Assembly (NCBI RefSeq): GCF_001546115.1
Contig: NZ_KQ955208.1
Location: forward strand, 1,505,005-1,569,004
DNA from: Paracoccus aminovorans
Lineage (GTDB): Bacteria; Pseudomonadota; Alphaproteobacteria; Rhodobacterales; Rhodobacteraceae
Direction: 5' to 3'
DNA: 64,000 bases
Position numbers and translations under genes: made by a program. Below are positions 8,398 to 18,089 of the stretch, piece by piece (position 1 is the first letter of the stretch; the number at the start of each line of letters is the position of its first letter). The notes under the pieces are model-generated. The model had not been told where the DNA came from, did no database searches, and saw only the letters and a program-made list of their open reading frames with translations.

Positions 8398-9275
8398 CGG
8401 ACCCCGTGGGCGCCGCCTTTTCCGGGTCCGGCCCGCTGACCGCCGGGCTGGTGCAGCTGTGCGTTTCGGACGACCCGGCGCGCAATCTGCCGGTCACGCG
8501 CGACCTGGTCCGTGCCGCGGCAGCCGGCGGCGCGCAATGGGTGCTGACGCCCGAGGCCACCAACCTGCTGGGCGCCAGCCGCGAATTGCAGGACCGCATC
8601 CTGCATATCGAGGCCGAGGACCCGACACTCGCCGCGCTGCGCAACGAGGCGCGGGATCTGGGCATCTGGCTGCTGATCGGCTCGCTGTCGCTGAAGACCG
8701 GCGTTCCGGGCGAGACCCGCTTTGCCAATCGCAGCTTCCTGATCGCGCCCGATGGCGGCATCCGGGCGCGCTATGACAAGCTGCACATGTTCGACGTGAC
8801 AGTCTCGGACCGCGAATCCTATCGCGAATCGGCGGCCTTCCGTCCCGGCGACCGCGCCGTGCTGGCGCAAGGGCCGCTGCCGGTCGGCATGACGGTCTGC
8901 TACGACCTGCGCTTTCCCTATCTCTATCGCGCGCTGGCTAAGGCCGGGGCGCAGGTTCTGACCGTGCCCGCCGCCTTCAACGACACCACCGGCGCCGCGC
9001 ATTGGGAGGTGCTGTTGCGCGCCCGCGCCATCGAGACCGGCTGTTTCGTGCTGGCCCCGGCGCAATGCGGCACGCACAGGGCGCATTTCGACCCGGAGCG
9101 CCGCCCGCGGCGCAGCCACGGCCATTCGCTGGCCGTCGGTCCCTGGGGCGAGGTGCTGGCCGATGGCGGCACGGAACCCGGCGTCACCATCGTCACGCTT
9201 GACCCGGGGGCGGTCCCTGGGGCACGGTCCCGCATCCCGTCGCTGACGCATGACCAAGACTTCACCGGCCCATGA
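8394..9275 (+). CDS. Carbon-nitrogen hydrolase (Nit family)
   Basis: 293 residues with the nitrilase-superfamily catalytic triad: Glu54 (TPEATN), Lys129 (YDKLHMF) and Cys169 (CYDLRFP). The FRPGDRAV spacing and closing DPG segment fit the Nit1/Nit2 omega-amidase and deaminated-glutathione amidase branch. A role in repair of deaminated glutathione would fit its coupling to glutaredoxin, but substrate cannot be told from sequence alone. The start overlaps grxC by four bases and the stop overlaps the next gene by four bases. Confidence 0.88.
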   Translation: MTDPVGAAFSGSGPLTAGLVQLCVSDDPARNLPVTRDLVRAAAAGGAQWVLTPEATNLLGASRELQDRILHIEAEDPTLAALRNEARDLGIWLLIGSLSLKTGVPGETRFANRSFLIAPDGGIRARYDKLHMFDVTVSDRESYRESAAFRPGDRAVLAQGPLPVGMTVCYDLRFPYLYRALAKAGAQVLTVPAAFNDTTGAAHWEVLLRARAIETGCFVLAPAQCGTHRAHFDPERRPRRSHGHSLAVGPWGEVLADGGTEPGVTIVTLDPGAVPGARSRIPSLTHDQDFTGP

Positions 9276-9769
9276 TCGACAAGACCCACGACAGCCCGCA
9301 CGGCGCCGAGGCCTCGGCCGATTCGCTGGCGGCAAGCCTGTTTTCCGAGGTGTTCATCGCCGACCAGCTGGCGCGTGACCTGATCGGCAAATCGCTGCCC
9401 AAGGGCATGCAGATCTCGCATTTCTCGGTGCTCAACCTGCTGGCGCATCTGAATGTCGAGCGCACGCCGGCCGAACTGGCCGAGGCGTTCCACGTCACCC
9501 GCGGCGCCATGACCAACACGCTGTCGCGGCTGGAATGGGCCGGGCATATCCATATCCGCCCGGACTGGGACGATGCGCGGCGCAAGTTCGTGGCGATCAG
9601 CCCGGCGGGACGGGCGGCGCGGGACGCGGCGCTGGCCGCCTTCATGCCGCGAATCGCCGATGTGGTGCGCGACGTCGGCGCCGACCGGGTCCGTGCGGCG
9701 CTTCCCGTGCTGCGCATGCTGCGCAAGCAGCTGGAAGAGACGCAACGTCAGGTCACCCGCCCCCGCTGA
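9272..9769 (+). CDS. MarR family transcriptional regulator
   Basis: 165 residues with a winged helix-turn-helix: HFSVLNLLAHL, then PAELAEAFHVTRGAMTNTLSRLE (recognition region, about residues 70-90), and the wing DWDDARRKFVAI. The C-terminal helices (DRVRAALPVLRMLRKQLEE) complete the dimerisation domain. MarR proteins usually respond to small phenolic or oxidative signals. It is last in the comF-grxC-nit unit and overlaps the preceding stop, so it is unlikely to have its own promoter. Its target is unknown. Confidence 0.85.
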   Translation: MIDKTHDSPHGAEASADSLAASLFSEVFIADQLARDLIGKSLPKGMQISHFSVLNLLAHLNVERTPAELAEAFHVTRGAMTNTLSRLEWAGHIHIRPDWDDARRKFVAISPAGRAARDAALAAFMPRIADVVRDVGADRVRAALPVLRMLRKQLEETQRQVTRPR

Positions 9770-9790
9770 ACGCGCCGGTTGCGCGGTCGC

Positions 9791-9815
9791 GGGGGTATTT
9801 GCACAACAAAGAAGG
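9791..9815 (+). repeat. Dispersed gene-end motif, copy 2
   Basis: Reads GGGGGTATTTGCACAACAAA followed by GAAGG. It fills most of the gap between the convergent marR and ubiG genes. Confidence 0.6.
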
Positions 9816-10568
9816 TCAGGCGCCGCGTAGCGCGGTCATCGCGTAATTGACCGAGAGGTCGCGATGCGACAGCGACCAGCTCCAGCCCAGCGGGTTGAAG
9901 ACCATGCCGCAGCGGTCGACGACGCTCAGGCCGGTGGCCTCGGTCATCTGCGCCAGTTCGTCCGGGGTGATGAATCGGTGCCAGTCATGCGTGCCCTTGG
10001 GCAGCCAGCGCATCACCCATTCCGCGCCGACGATGGCCGCCGCAAAGCTGCGGGCGGTGCGGTTCAGCGTGGACTGGATCAGCATGCCGCCGGGCTTCAC
10101 CAGATTGCGGCAGGTGGCGATGAATTCGGACGGCTCGGCGACATGTTCGACGATCTCCAGCGCCATGACCACGTCATAGGCCCGCCCCTCGGCCGCCAGC
10201 GCCTCGGCCGTGGTGGCGCGGTAGTCGATGGGCAGATCCTGTTCCTGCGCGTGCAGGCTGGCGATGGCGATGTTGCCTTCCGCCGCGTCGGCGCCGGTCA
10301 CGGTGGCGCCCAGCCGCGCCATCGGCTCGGCCATCAGCCCGCCGCCGCAGCCGATGTCGAGCAGCGTCAGCCCCTGGAACGGCAGCGGCGCCGCCAGGTC
10401 GCGGCCGAATTGCGCCGCGATCTGGCGGGTGACATAGTCCAGCCGGGTCGGGTTGAGCATGTGCAGCGGCTTGAACTTGCCCTGCGGATCCCACCATTCC
10501 CGCGCCATGGCCTGGAACTTGGCCACTTCGGCGGGGTCGATGCTGCTGGGGGCTGCTCTTTCGGTCAT
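9816..10568 (-). CDS. ubiG: Ubiquinone biosynthesis O-methyltransferase
   Basis: 250 residues from the ATG at 10568, preferred to the ATG at 10583 because AAGGACGG precedes it at good spacing. SAM motif I is [10 protein letters not shown], followed by [17 protein letters not shown] and [14 protein letters not shown], all characteristic of UbiG. An N-terminal segment [20 protein letters not shown] is a UbiG hallmark. The enzyme carries out both O-methylations of ubiquinone synthesis. The gene is convergent with marR and starts only 51 bases from the divergent proline iminopeptidase. Confidence 0.96.
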   Translation of the reverse strand: MTERAAPSSIDPAEVAKFQAMAREWWDPQGKFKPLHMLNPTRLDYVTRQIAAQFGRDLAAPLPFQGLTLLDIGCGGGLMAEPMARLGATVTGADAAEGNIAIASLHAQEQDLPIDYRATTAEALAAEGRAYDVVMALEIVEHVAEPSEFIATCRNLVKPGGMLIQSTLNRTARSFAAAIVGAEWVMRWLPKGTHDWHRFITPDELAQMTEATGLSVVDRCGMVFNPLGWSWSLSHRDLSVNYAMTALRGA

Positions 10569-10619
10569 CTGGCCGTCCTTCATGTGGCGGGCGCGCGCGA
10601 GGCGTTATATAGTGGGGGC

Positions 10620-11615
10620 ATGGACAGATTGGCAGGGCAAATCGGCGGCATGCCGTCGCATGGCAGGTTGCACCCGATGGTCGAGCCCTTCGACCGCCGC
10701 ATGGTCGAGGTCGGCGGCGGCCACCGCCTGCATGTCGAGCAGAGCGGCAATCCGCAGGGCGTGCCGGTCATCGTCCTGCATGGCGGCCCGGGCGGCGGTT
10801 GCAGCCCGTTCATGCGCCGCTTCTTCGATCCGGCGCATTACCGGGCGGTGCTGTTTGACCAGCGCGGCTGCGGCCGGTCCGAGCCGCATGCCTCGGTCGA
10901 GGCCAATACCACCCAGCATCTGATTGCCGACATCGAGCGGATCCGGCGCGAGCTGGGCATCGGCCGCGCCATCCTGTTCGGCGGCAGCTGGGGCGCGACC
11001 CTGGCGCTGGCCTATGCCCAGGCCCATCCCGAAGCGGTGCTGGCGCTGGCGCTGCGCGGCGTCTTCCTGGGCCGGAGGAGCGAGCTCGACTGGTTCTATG
11101 GCGGCGGCGTCGCGCGCTTCTTTCCCGACCGCTGGGCGGAATTCCAGGCCCCGATCCCCGAGGCCGAGCGCGGCGACATGATCGCCGCCTATCACAAGCG
11201 GCTGTTCAGCGGCGACCGCGGCCAGGAAGGCCGCTATGCCCTGCCCTGGCTGGTCTGGGAAAACGCCCTGGCCGGGCTGGAGATCAGCGGCCCCGGCCAT
11301 GCGCCGCCGGACTATGCCCGCGCCTTTGCTCGGCTGGAAAACCATTATTTCGTCAACGGCTGCTTCCTGGACGAGGGCCAGCTGCTGCGCGACCGCGACC
11401 GCATCGCGCATATCCCGGCGGTGATCGTGCAGGGCCGCTATGACATGGTCTGCCCGCCGGCCAGCGCCTGGGAACTGGCCCAGGGCTGGGACCGGGCCGA
11501 GCTGCGGCTGGTGCCCGCCTCGGGCCATGCGCTGAGCGAGCCGCGAATCGCCGCGGAACTGGTGCGGGTCATGGATGGTTGGCGGGATGCGGCCCGCGAG
11601 CGTGGCCGCGCCTGA
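10620..11615 (+). CDS. pip: Proline iminopeptidase
   Basis: 331 residues, an S33 alpha/beta hydrolase that removes N-terminal proline. Start at ATG 10620. The oxyanion region is HGGPGGG, the nucleophile elbow GGSWG (Ser123), and FDQRGCGRS precedes it as in all Pip enzymes. The late segment IVQGRYDMVCPP carries the catalytic Asp, and SGHALSEP the His. The open frame extends far upstream over ubiG, but that part is antisense. The last codons run into the tspO gene, which starts 13 bases downstream. Confidence 0.95.
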   Translation: MDRLAGQIGGMPSHGRLHPMVEPFDRRMVEVGGGHRLHVEQSGNPQGVPVIVLHGGPGGGCSPFMRRFFDPAHYRAVLFDQRGCGRSEPHASVEANTTQHLIADIERIRRELGIGRAILFGGSWGATLALAYAQAHPEAVLALALRGVFLGRRSELDWFYGGGVARFFPDRWAEFQAPIPEAERGDMIAAYHKRLFSGDRGQEGRYALPWLVWENALAGLEISGPGHAPPDYARAFARLENHYFVNGCFLDEGQLLRDRDRIAHIPAVIVQGRYDMVCPPASAWELAQGWDRAELRLVPASGHALSEPRIAAELVRVMDGWRDAARERGRA

Positions 11616-11628
11616 ATCCGAGGCCGCC

Positions 11629-12081
11629 ATGAATTTCGTGTTCTTCCTGCTCGCCTGCACCGCCGCCGGGGCAACGGGAATCTTTTTCCAGCCCGGCAGT
11701 TGGTATGCGGGATTGCGAAAGCCCGGCTTCACCCCGCCCGGCTGGGTGTTTCCCGCCGCCTGGACCACGCTCTACGTGCTGATGGCTTGGGCTGCGGCGC
11801 GGCTCTCGGGCCTGCCCGGCGCCGGGACGGTGCTGGCGCTGTGGGCCTTGCAGATCGCCTTGAATTCCTTGTGGACTCCGGTCTTCTTCGGCGCGCATCG
11901 GCTGGGCGCGGCCATGCTGATCCTGGCGGCGCTGTGGCTGGTGGTGGCCGTGCTGATGGTCATGGCCTGGCGGCTGGACCGGCTGGCCGGGGCGCTTCTG
12001 CTGCCCTATCTGGCCTGGCTGACGCTGGCCGGAACGCTGAATTTCAGCATCTGGCAGAACAACCCGGGCACGACCGGATAA
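11629..12081 (+). CDS. tspO: TspO/MBR family membrane protein
   Basis: 150 residues with five hydrophobic helices, the normal TspO size. Start at ATG 11629 (MNFVFFLLA). Family motifs: WYAGLRKPGFTPPGWVFP in the first loop, WALQIALNSLWTPVFFG, and the C-terminal LPYLAWLTLAGTLNFSIW. TspO binds porphyrins and sterol-like ligands in the outer or inner envelope. In Rhodobacter sphaeroides it is a negative regulator of photosynthesis genes in response to oxygen. A non-photosynthetic relative may use it in tetrapyrrole or stress handling. It is 13 bases from pip and may be co-transcribed. Confidence 0.93.
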   Translation: MNFVFFLLACTAAGATGIFFQPGSWYAGLRKPGFTPPGWVFPAAWTTLYVLMAWAAARLSGLPGAGTVLALWALQIALNSLWTPVFFGAHRLGAAMLILAALWLVVAVLMVMAWRLDRLAGALLLPYLAWLTLAGTLNFSIWQNNPGTTG

Positions 12082-12099
12082 AGGCGCGGCGGCTTTTCC

Positions 12100-12128
12100 T
12101 TGCAAATCGCCGCGACCGGGCCTATATG
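12100..12128 (+). promoter_or_regulatory. Putative sigma-70 promoter of the rimP-nusA-infB operon
   Basis: TTGCAA (12100-12105) and TATATG (12123-12128) are separated by 17 bases, predicting a start near 12135 and a leader of about 90 bases. Confidence 0.6.
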
Positions 12129-12144
12129 CAGCTTCAACAGCGGC

Positions 12145-12205
12145 GCAGGTGTCCACAACCTGCCCACCGGTAAGACGCACGGGCCGCCCAATCGGCCCGT
12201 TTTTT
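12145..12205 (+). terminator. Leader hairpins with intrinsic terminator before rimP
   Basis: The leader has a small stem GCAGGT/ACCTGC (12145-12163). It then has a strong stem ACGGGCCG/CGGCCCGT (12179-12200) followed at once by six T residues. The T run ends 19 bases before the rimP start codon, so this is placed like an attenuator rather than an end-of-gene terminator, although it could also terminate read-through from tspO. Confidence 0.65.
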
Positions 12206-12224
12206 CGTATCTGGGGTATCACCA

Positions 12225-12833
12225 ATGTCCGACCTCATCGCCAAGACCGCCATCGACCGGCGCCTGGCCGAGATCATCGCTCCGGTGATCGAGGATCTGG
12301 GCTTCGAGCTGGTCCGCATCCGCCTGCAAGGCGGCAAGACCGCCACCTTGCAGATCATGGCCGACCGCCCCGAGGGCGGCATCAATGTCGACGACTGCGC
12401 CGATATCTCGACCGCCGTCAGCGCCATCCTCGACGTCGAGGACCCGATCGAGGACAATTACCACCTCGAGGTCAGCAGCCCCGGCATCGACCGCCCGCTG
12501 ACCCGGCTGAAGGATTTCGCCACCTTCGAGGGCTACGAGGCGCGGCTGGAGACCAACCAGCCCATCGACGGCCGCAAGCGCTTCAAGGGCGTGCTGGCCG
12601 GGGTCGAGGGAGACGAGGTGCTGCTGAACATCGAGGAAGCCGGCGAGGAACAGACCATCGGGCTGAACTTCGACTGGCTCTCGGATGCCAAGCTGGTGCT
12701 GACCGACGAATTGATTGCCGAGATGCTGCGGCAGAAAAAGGACGCGGGCGTGCAGATCGACAATCTGGACGAAACCGCTTTTGACGAGATTGAAACGGAA
12801 GCCGGCGAAGACAACGCCGCCGCGAAGGAGTGA
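12225..12833 (+). CDS. rimP: Ribosome maturation factor RimP
   Basis: 202 residues. RimP assists maturation of the 30S subunit. Recognisable parts are [22 protein letters not shown], and the signature [11 protein letters not shown] near residue 85, followed by the Sm-like C-terminal domain. The C-terminus has an acidic extension ([16 protein letters not shown]) common in alphaproteobacteria. It is the first gene of the operon, three bases upstream of nusA. Confidence 0.96.
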   Translation: MSDLIAKTAIDRRLAEIIAPVIEDLGFELVRIRLQGGKTATLQIMADRPEGGINVDDCADISTAVSAILDVEDPIEDNYHLEVSSPGIDRPLTRLKDFATFEGYEARLETNQPIDGRKRFKGVLAGVEGDEVLLNIEEAGEEQTIGLNFDWLSDAKLVLTDELIAEMLRQKKDAGVQIDNLDETAFDEIETEAGEDNAAAKE

Positions 12834-12836
12834 GCA

Positions 12837-14513
12837 ATGGCCATCACCTCTGCCAACCAGCTTGAACTGCTGCAAACCGCCGAGGCTGTCGCGCGCGAGA
12901 AGATGATCGACCCCGATCTGGTGATCGAGGCGATGGAGGACAGCCTGGCCCGCGCCGCCAAGTCCCGCTATGGCAGCGAGATGGACATCCGCGTCCACAT
13001 CGACCGCAAGACCGGCAACGCCACCTTCACCCGCGCCCGCACCGTGGTCGAGGATGAAGAGGTCGAAAACTATCAGGCGCAATTCACCGCCGACCAGGCC
13101 CGCGCCTATTTCGAGCCCTCGAAGACCGGCAATGCGCATTGGCTGCGCGACGGCCAGGCGCTGACCGATTTCTCGGGCAAGCCGCAGCCGGGCGACGTGT
13201 TCCAGGAACAGGTGCCGCCGGTCGATCTGGGCCGCATCGCCGCGCAATCGGCGAAACAGGTCATCCTGCAGCGCGTCCGCGAAGCCGAGCGCGACCGCCA
13301 GTATGAAGAATTCAAGGACCGCGCCGGCACCATCATCAACGGCGTCGTCAAGCGCGAGGAATACGGCAATATCATCGTCGATGTCGGCCGGGGCGAGGCC
13401 ATCCTGCGCCGCAACGAAAAGATCGGCCGCGAGAGCTATCGCCCGAACGACCGCATCCGCGCCTATGTCAAGGACGTGCGCCGCGAGGCCCGCGGCCCGC
13501 AGATCTTCCTGTCGCGCACCGATCCGCAGTTCATGGCCGAGCTGTTCAAGATGGAAGTGCCGGAGATCTATGACGGCGTGATCGAAATCAAGGCCTGCGC
13601 CCGCGATCCGGGCTCGCGCGCCAAGATCGCCGTGATCTCCTATGACAACTCGATCGACCCGGTCGGCGCCTGCGTCGGCATGCGCGGCAGCCGCGTGCAG
13701 GCCGTGGTGGGCGAGCTTCAGGGCGAAAAGATCGACATCATCCCGTGGTCCGAGGATCAGGCAACCTTCCTGGTGAACGCGCTGCAACCGGCCGAGGTGG
13801 CGAAGGTCGTCTTCGACGAGGACGCGACCCGCATCGAGGTGGTGGTGCCGGACGAGCAGCTGTCGCTGGCCATCGGCCGGCGCGGCCAGAACGTGCGGCT
13901 GGCGAGCCAGCTGACTGGCCTCGACATCGACATCCTCACCGAAGAGGAAGAATCGAAGCGCCGCCAGGCCGAGTTCAACGCCCGCACCAAGCTGTTCATG
14001 GACGCGCTGGACCTGGACGAGTTCTTTGCCCAGCTGCTGGTGGCCGAGGGCTTCACCAACCTGGAAGAAGTCGCCTATGTCGACCTGGACGAGCTTCTGT
14101 CCATCGACGGCGTGGACGAATCGACCGCCGAGGAACTGCAGACCCGCGCCCGCGAGCATCTGGAGGCGGCAAACAAGGCCGCGCTGGAAAACGCCCGCGC
14201 TTTGGGTGCCGAGGACAGCCTGATCGAGTTCGAGGGCATCACGCCGCAGATGGCCGAGGCTTTGGCCAAGGACGGCGTCAAGACCCTGGAAGACTTCGCC
14301 ACCTGCGCCGATTGGGAACTGGCCGGCGGCTGGACCACGCAGAACGGCCAGCGCGTCAAGGACGACGGCTTGCTCGAGCCCTTCGGCGTCAGCCTGGAGG
14401 ATGCGCAGAACCTGGTGATGACCGCGCGCGTCATGCTGGGCTGGGTCGATCCGACCGAGCTGGAAGCGGCCGCGGCCGATGCCGGCGAAGAAGAACAGGA
14501 GGCCGGGGTGTAA
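12837..14513 (+). CDS. nusA: Transcription termination/antitermination protein NusA
   Basis: 558 residues. Domain order: N-terminal RNA-polymerase-binding domain, S1 domain ([16 protein letters not shown], about residue 165), KH1 and KH2 ([35 protein letters not shown]), then two acidic repeats in the C-terminal 150 residues (a [14 protein letters not shown] helix-hairpin-helix). It binds elongating RNA polymerase and modulates pausing, termination and antitermination. It starts three bases after rimP with AAGGAGTGAGCAATG as ribosome binding site. NusA may control its own operon through the leader terminator, which is inference. Confidence 0.98.
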   Translation: MAITSANQLELLQTAEAVAREKMIDPDLVIEAMEDSLARAAKSRYGSEMDIRVHIDRKTGNATFTRARTVVEDEEVENYQAQFTADQARAYFEPSKTGNAHWLRDGQALTDFSGKPQPGDVFQEQVPPVDLGRIAAQSAKQVILQRVREAERDRQYEEFKDRAGTIINGVVKREEYGNIIVDVGRGEAILRRNEKIGRESYRPNDRIRAYVKDVRREARGPQIFLSRTDPQFMAELFKMEVPEIYDGVIEIKACARDPGSRAKIAVISYDNSIDPVGACVGMRGSRVQAVVGELQGEKIDIIPWSEDQATFLVNALQPAEVAKVVFDEDATRIEVVVPDEQLSLAIGRRGQNVRLASQLTGLDIDILTEEEESKRRQAEFNARTKLFMDALDLDEFFAQLLVAEGFTNLEEVAYVDLDELLSIDGVDESTAEELQTRAREHLEAANKAALENARALGAEDSLIEFEGITPQMAEALAKDGVKTLEDFATCADWELAGGWTTQNGQRVKDDGLLEPFGVSLEDAQNLVMTARVMLGWVDPTELEAAAADAGEEEQEAGV

Positions 14514-14528
14514 CGCCCCGGGAGGCTG

Positions 14529-15149
14529 ATGACACGCGGGGGCCGTATCAAGGACCGCGAGACGCCCGAACGGCGCTGCATCGTCACGGGCGAAGTCCAG
14601 CCGAAGGCTGGGCTCATCCGCTTTGTCGCGGGCCCCGATGACGCGGTCGTGCCGGATCTGGCGGAAAAGCTGCCGGGGCGCGGCTTCTGGGTCGTGGCCG
14701 ACCGGCAGGCGCTGGACAAGGCGGCTGCCAAGGGCCTGTTTTCGCGCGGCGCCAAGGCGCGCGTGACGGTGCCGCCCGAGCTTCTGGCGATGATCGAGGC
14801 GGGGCTGGCGAAACGGGTGACCGACACGCTGTCCCTGGCGCGAAAGGCCGGGCTCGCGGTGGCGGGATTCGAGAAGGTCAAGGACTGGCTGGCCGGCGGC
14901 AGGGCAAAGGTGCTCCTGCAGGCCAGCGACGGGTCGGACCGAGGCAAGGGAAAGCTGTGGACGCCGCCCGGCGGACGCTGGTTCGGCTGCATGACTGCAG
15001 CAGAATTGGGTTTGTCCTTTGGGCGCGATCATGTCATACACAGCGCGCTTGCGCCGGGGGGCCTGACCGAAAAATTGATCAGGGACGCGAGCAGACTGAC
15101 GGGTCTGCGCGGGCATGACGGTGGCGCTTCGGCCGCCGGGAAGGAATGA
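14529..15149 (+). CDS. YlxR-domain RNA-binding protein with L7Ae-like part
   Basis: 206 residues. The N-terminal YlxR (DUF448) domain shows ERRCIVTGE and LIRFV, then LPGRGFWV and an SRGAKA segment. The C-terminal half ([16 protein letters not shown]) resembles the L7Ae/L30e fold of ribosome-associated proteins. Located between nusA and infB as in most bacteria. YlxR proteins bind RNA and in some species act as global regulators or with RNase P. The start at 14529 is ATG after GGGAGGCTG. Confidence 0.9.
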   Translation: MTRGGRIKDRETPERRCIVTGEVQPKAGLIRFVAGPDDAVVPDLAEKLPGRGFWVVADRQALDKAAAKGLFSRGAKARVTVPPELLAMIEAGLAKRVTDTLSLARKAGLAVAGFEKVKDWLAGGRAKVLLQASDGSDRGKGKLWTPPGGRWFGCMTAAELGLSFGRDHVIHSALAPGGLTEKLIRDASRLTGLRGHDGGASAAGKE

Positions 15150-15156
15150 AGATCGG

Positions 15157-17703
15157 ATGAGCGATACTGACGGAAAGAAACCCCTGGGTCTTGGTGGCGG
15201 CACTGGTCGTTCGGGCCAGGTGAAGCAAAGCTTCAGCCATGGCCGGACCCATAATGTCGCGGTCGAGGTCAAGCGCAAGCGCGTCATCGTGCCGGCCAAG
15301 CCCGGCGCGGCGACGGGCGGTGCGCGCTCGGGTTCGCCCTCGGCCGTGTCGGGCGACCCGTCGAAGCGCCCGGCCGGGATCTCGGATGCGGAAATGGAGC
15401 GGCGCATGGCCGCCCTGCGTGCCGCCAAGGCCCGCGAGGTCGAAGAGGCCGCGCAGCGCATCGCCGATGAAAAGGCCCGCGAGGAAGAGCGCGAGCGTCG
15501 CCGCCTTGAGCTGGAAGCCAAGGAGCGCGAGGAGCGCGAGCGCGAGGAAGCCCTGCGCCTGAAGGCCGAGGAAGACGAGCGCCGCGCCCGCGAGGCCGAG
15601 CTGCGCGAGAAGAAGAAGGCCGAGGTCACCAAGCCCAAGGCCGATGCCCGCCCCGCCGCGCCCGCCGACCGGGCCGCCGCCGAGGCCGCGGCCGCGCGCG
15701 CCGAGACCAAGGGCGTCAGCGCCGCCGCGCCGCGCCGGACCGACCGCGACCGCGACAACCGCGGCCCGGCCGACGACCGCGACAGCCGCAAGAAGGCCGA
15801 GGACAACCGCCGCACCGGCAAGCTGTCGCTCTCGCAGGCCATGGACGGCGAAGGCGGCCGCCAGCGGTCGCTGGCCGCGATGAAGCGCAAGCAGGAAAAG
15901 GCCCGGCAAAAGGCCATGGGCGGCAGCCAGCGCGCCGAAAAGCAGGTCCGCGACGTGCAGCTGCCCGAAACCATCCTGGTTTCGGAACTGGCGAACCGGA
16001 TGGCCGAGCGCACGCCCGACGTCATCAAGTCGCTGATGCGCATGGGCCTGATGGTCACCGCGAACCAGGCCGTCGATGCCGACACCGCCGAGCTGGTGAT
16101 CGACGAATTCGGCCATCGCGCCGTCCGGGTCTCGGATGCCGACGTGGAGCAGGTCATCGACCAGGTCGAGGACAAGCCCGAGGATCTGCAGCCGCGCGCC
16201 CCGATCATCACCATCATGGGCCATGTCGACCACGGCAAGACCTCGCTTCTGGACGCGATCCGTCACGCCAATGTCGTGGCGGGCGAGGCCGGCGGCATCA
16301 CCCAGCACATCGGCGCCTATCAGGTGAAGGCCTCGAACGGCGCGCTGCTGACCTTCCTCGACACGCCCGGCCACGCGGCGTTTACCTCGATGCGGGCCCG
16401 TGGCGCGCAGGTGACGGATATCGTCGTGCTGGTGGTGGCGGCGGATGACGCCGTGATGCCGCAGACGGTCGAGGCGATCAACCACGCGAAAGCGGCGAAG
16501 GTGCCGATGATCGTGGCGATCAACAAGATCGACAAGCCGGCCGCCGACCCGCAGAAGGTCCGCACCGCCCTGCTGCAGCACGAGGTGGTCGTCGAGGCCA
16601 TGTCGGGCGACGTGCAGGACGTCGAGGTCTCGGCCAAGACCGGCCAGGGCCTGGACCAGCTGCTGGAAGCCATCGCGCTGCAGGCCGAGATCCTGGAGCT
16701 GAAGGCCAACCCCGACCGCCCGGCGCAGGGCGCGGTGATCGAGGCGCAGCTGGACGTCGGCCGCGGCCCGGTCGCGACCGTGCTGGTGCAGAACGGCACG
16801 CTGAAGCGCGGCGACATCTTCGTCGTCGGCGAACAGTGGGGCAAGGTCCGCGCGCTGATCAACGACAAGGGCGACCGCGTTGACGAGGCCGGTCCCTCGG
16901 TCCCGGTCGAGGTGCTGGGCCTGAACGGCACGCCCGAAGCCGGCGACGTGCTGAACGTGGTCTCGACCGAGGCGCAGGCGCGCGAGATCGCGGATTACCG
17001 CGAGCAGGCCGCCAAGGACAAGCGCGCCGCCGCCGGTGCCGCGATCACGCTGGACCAGATGCTGGCCAAGGCCAAGGCCGACGAGAACGTCGCCGAACTG
17101 CCCGTGGTGGTGAAGGCCGACGTGCAAGGCTCGGCCGAGGCGATCGTCCAGGCGCTGGAAAAGATCGGCAACGACGAGGTGCGCGTGCGCGTGCTGCATT
17201 ACGGCGTCGGCGCGATCACCGAATCCGACATCGGCCTGGCCGAGGCGTCGCAGGCGCCGGTGATCGGCTTCAACGTCCGGGCCAATGCCCCGGCGCGGAA
17301 CGCCGCCAACCAGAAGGGCGTCGAGATCCGCTATTACTCGATCATCTACGACCTGGTGGATGACATCAAGGCGGCGGCCTCGGGCCTGCTGTCGGCCGAG
17401 GTGCGCGAGAACTTCATCGGCTATGCCGAGATCCGCGAAGTCTTCCGCGTCACCGGCGTCGGCAATGTCGCCGGCTGCCTGGTGACCGAGGGCGTGGCCC
17501 GGCGTTCGGCCGGCGTGCGCCTGCTGCGCGACAACGTGGTGATCCACGAGGGCACGCTGAAGACGCTGAAGCGCTTCAAGGACGAGGTCAAGGAAGTGCA
17601 GTCCGGCCAGGAATGCGGCATGGCCTTCGAGAACTACGACGACATCCGCAAGGGCGACGTCATCGAGATCTTCGAGCGCGAGGAAGTGCAGCGCCAGCTG
17701 TAA
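15157..17703 (+). CDS. infB: Translation initiation factor IF-2
   Basis: 848 residues from the ATG at 15157 (MSDTDGKK), preceded by AAGGAATGAAG. The N-terminal 280 residues are a highly charged Arg/Glu/Ala-rich region typical of IF-2, followed by the IF2_N segment ([15 protein letters not shown]). The GTPase core has G1 GHVDHGKT (about residue 355), DTPGHAAF (about 403) and NKIDKP (about 455), then domains II-IV with the C-terminal initiator-tRNA-binding domain ([13 protein letters not shown]). It delivers fMet-tRNA to the 30S subunit. It ends the operon and is followed by a strong terminator. Confidence 0.98.
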   Translation: MSDTDGKKPLGLGGGTGRSGQVKQSFSHGRTHNVAVEVKRKRVIVPAKPGAATGGARSGSPSAVSGDPSKRPAGISDAEMERRMAALRAAKAREVEEAAQRIADEKAREEERERRRLELEAKEREEREREEALRLKAEEDERRAREAELREKKKAEVTKPKADARPAAPADRAAAEAAAARAETKGVSAAAPRRTDRDRDNRGPADDRDSRKKAEDNRRTGKLSLSQAMDGEGGRQRSLAAMKRKQEKARQKAMGGSQRAEKQVRDVQLPETILVSELANRMAERTPDVIKSLMRMGLMVTANQAVDADTAELVIDEFGHRAVRVSDADVEQVIDQVEDKPEDLQPRAPIITIMGHVDHGKTSLLDAIRHANVVAGEAGGITQHIGAYQVKASNGALLTFLDTPGHAAFTSMRARGAQVTDIVVLVVAADDAVMPQTVEAINHAKAAKVPMIVAINKIDKPAADPQKVRTALLQHEVVVEAMSGDVQDVEVSAKTGQGLDQLLEAIALQAEILELKANPDRPAQGAVIEAQLDVGRGPVATVLVQNGTLKRGDIFVVGEQWGKVRALINDKGDRVDEAGPSVPVEVLGLNGTPEAGDVLNVVSTEAQAREIADYREQAAKDKRAAAGAAITLDQMLAKAKADENVAELPVVVKADVQGSAEAIVQALEKIGNDEVRVRVLHYGVGAITESDIGLAEASQAPVIGFNVRANAPARNAANQKGVEIRYYSIIYDLVDDIKAAASGLLSAEVRENFIGYAEIREVFRVTGVGNVAGCLVTEGVARRSAGVRLLRDNVVIHEGTLKTLKRFKDEVKEVQSGQECGMAFENYDDIRKGDVIEIFEREEVQRQL

Positions 17704-17726
17704 TCTTCGCCCGCGCGGCGATCTGG

Positions 17727-17755
17727 AAAGGGCGGGTCATCGACCCGCCCTTTTG
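17727..17755 (+). terminator. Terminator of the rimP-infB operon
   Basis: Stem GGGCGGGT/ACCCGCCC with loop CATCG, then TTTT, 27 bases after the infB stop. Confidence 0.85.
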
Positions 17756-17834
17756 CGTCCGAGGTTCGCCAAAACGATAGACGGGGCCCCGATCCGGGAC
17801 CCCGTCAGTTTACTGGGCACATTTTTCTGTTCTT

Positions 17835-17966
17835 TCAGGCCAGGCCGACCGGCTTGCCCTCGTAGGTCTTGCTTCCCACGCGGACGACGATGTTTCCGTT
17901 GGCCTGCTGGCGCTCGAAGACGCCCTGGACAGAAATGCAGCTGCCGATCGTGATCGTGCGAATCAT
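17835..17966 (-). CDS. Small conserved-looking protein, 43 residues
   Basis: Starts at ATG 17966, preceded by a strong ribosome binding site (GAAGGAGGAACGAGGAC). The peptide begins MIRTITIGSCISVQGVF and ends YEGKPVGLA, with alternating hydrophobic and polar residues suggesting a small beta fold (SCISVQG, NIVVRVGSKTYEG). I recall similar short proteins in Rhodobacterales but no function. It has its own promoter and is followed by a GC hairpin (17777-17806), so it is an independent small gene and not a fragment of its neighbours. Confidence 0.7.
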   Translation of the reverse strand: MIRTITIGSCISVQGVFERQQANGNIVVRVGSKTYEGKPVGLA

Positions 17967-18010
17967 GTCCTCGTTCCTCCTTCTCCTCAGGATTTCAGAA
18001 TTGCCACAAA

Positions 18011-18039
18011 ACTGTAAAAAGTTAATTAATATTGTCCAA
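18011..18039 (-). promoter_or_regulatory. Putative promoter of the 43-residue gene
   Basis: On the minus strand TTGGAC (18034-18039) and TACAGT (18011-18016) are 17 bases apart in an unusually AT-rich stretch, predicting a start near 18004 and a leader of about 40 bases. Confidence 0.6.
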
Positions 18040-18089
18040 TAATACGGCTTATTTCCGAGGCGTGGTAACGAGGTGACGGTTCGCACCGG

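Noticed and set aside
12127-12174. A 15-codon leader reading frame (ATG CAG CTT ... CGG TAA) before the rimP hairpin, resembling a classic attenuation peptide
   Set aside because: Its ATG overlaps the proposed -10 element, so it would lie outside the transcript; it has no ribosome binding site and no run of one amino acid codon.
15115-15157. A longer infB start at 15115
   Set aside because: The reading frame runs back into the YlxR gene; the ATG at 15157 has a good ribosome binding site and the normal IF-2 N-terminus.
12219-16238. A very long reading frame opposite rimP-nusA-infB
   Set aside because: It is antisense to three well-supported genes and is a product of high GC at third positions.
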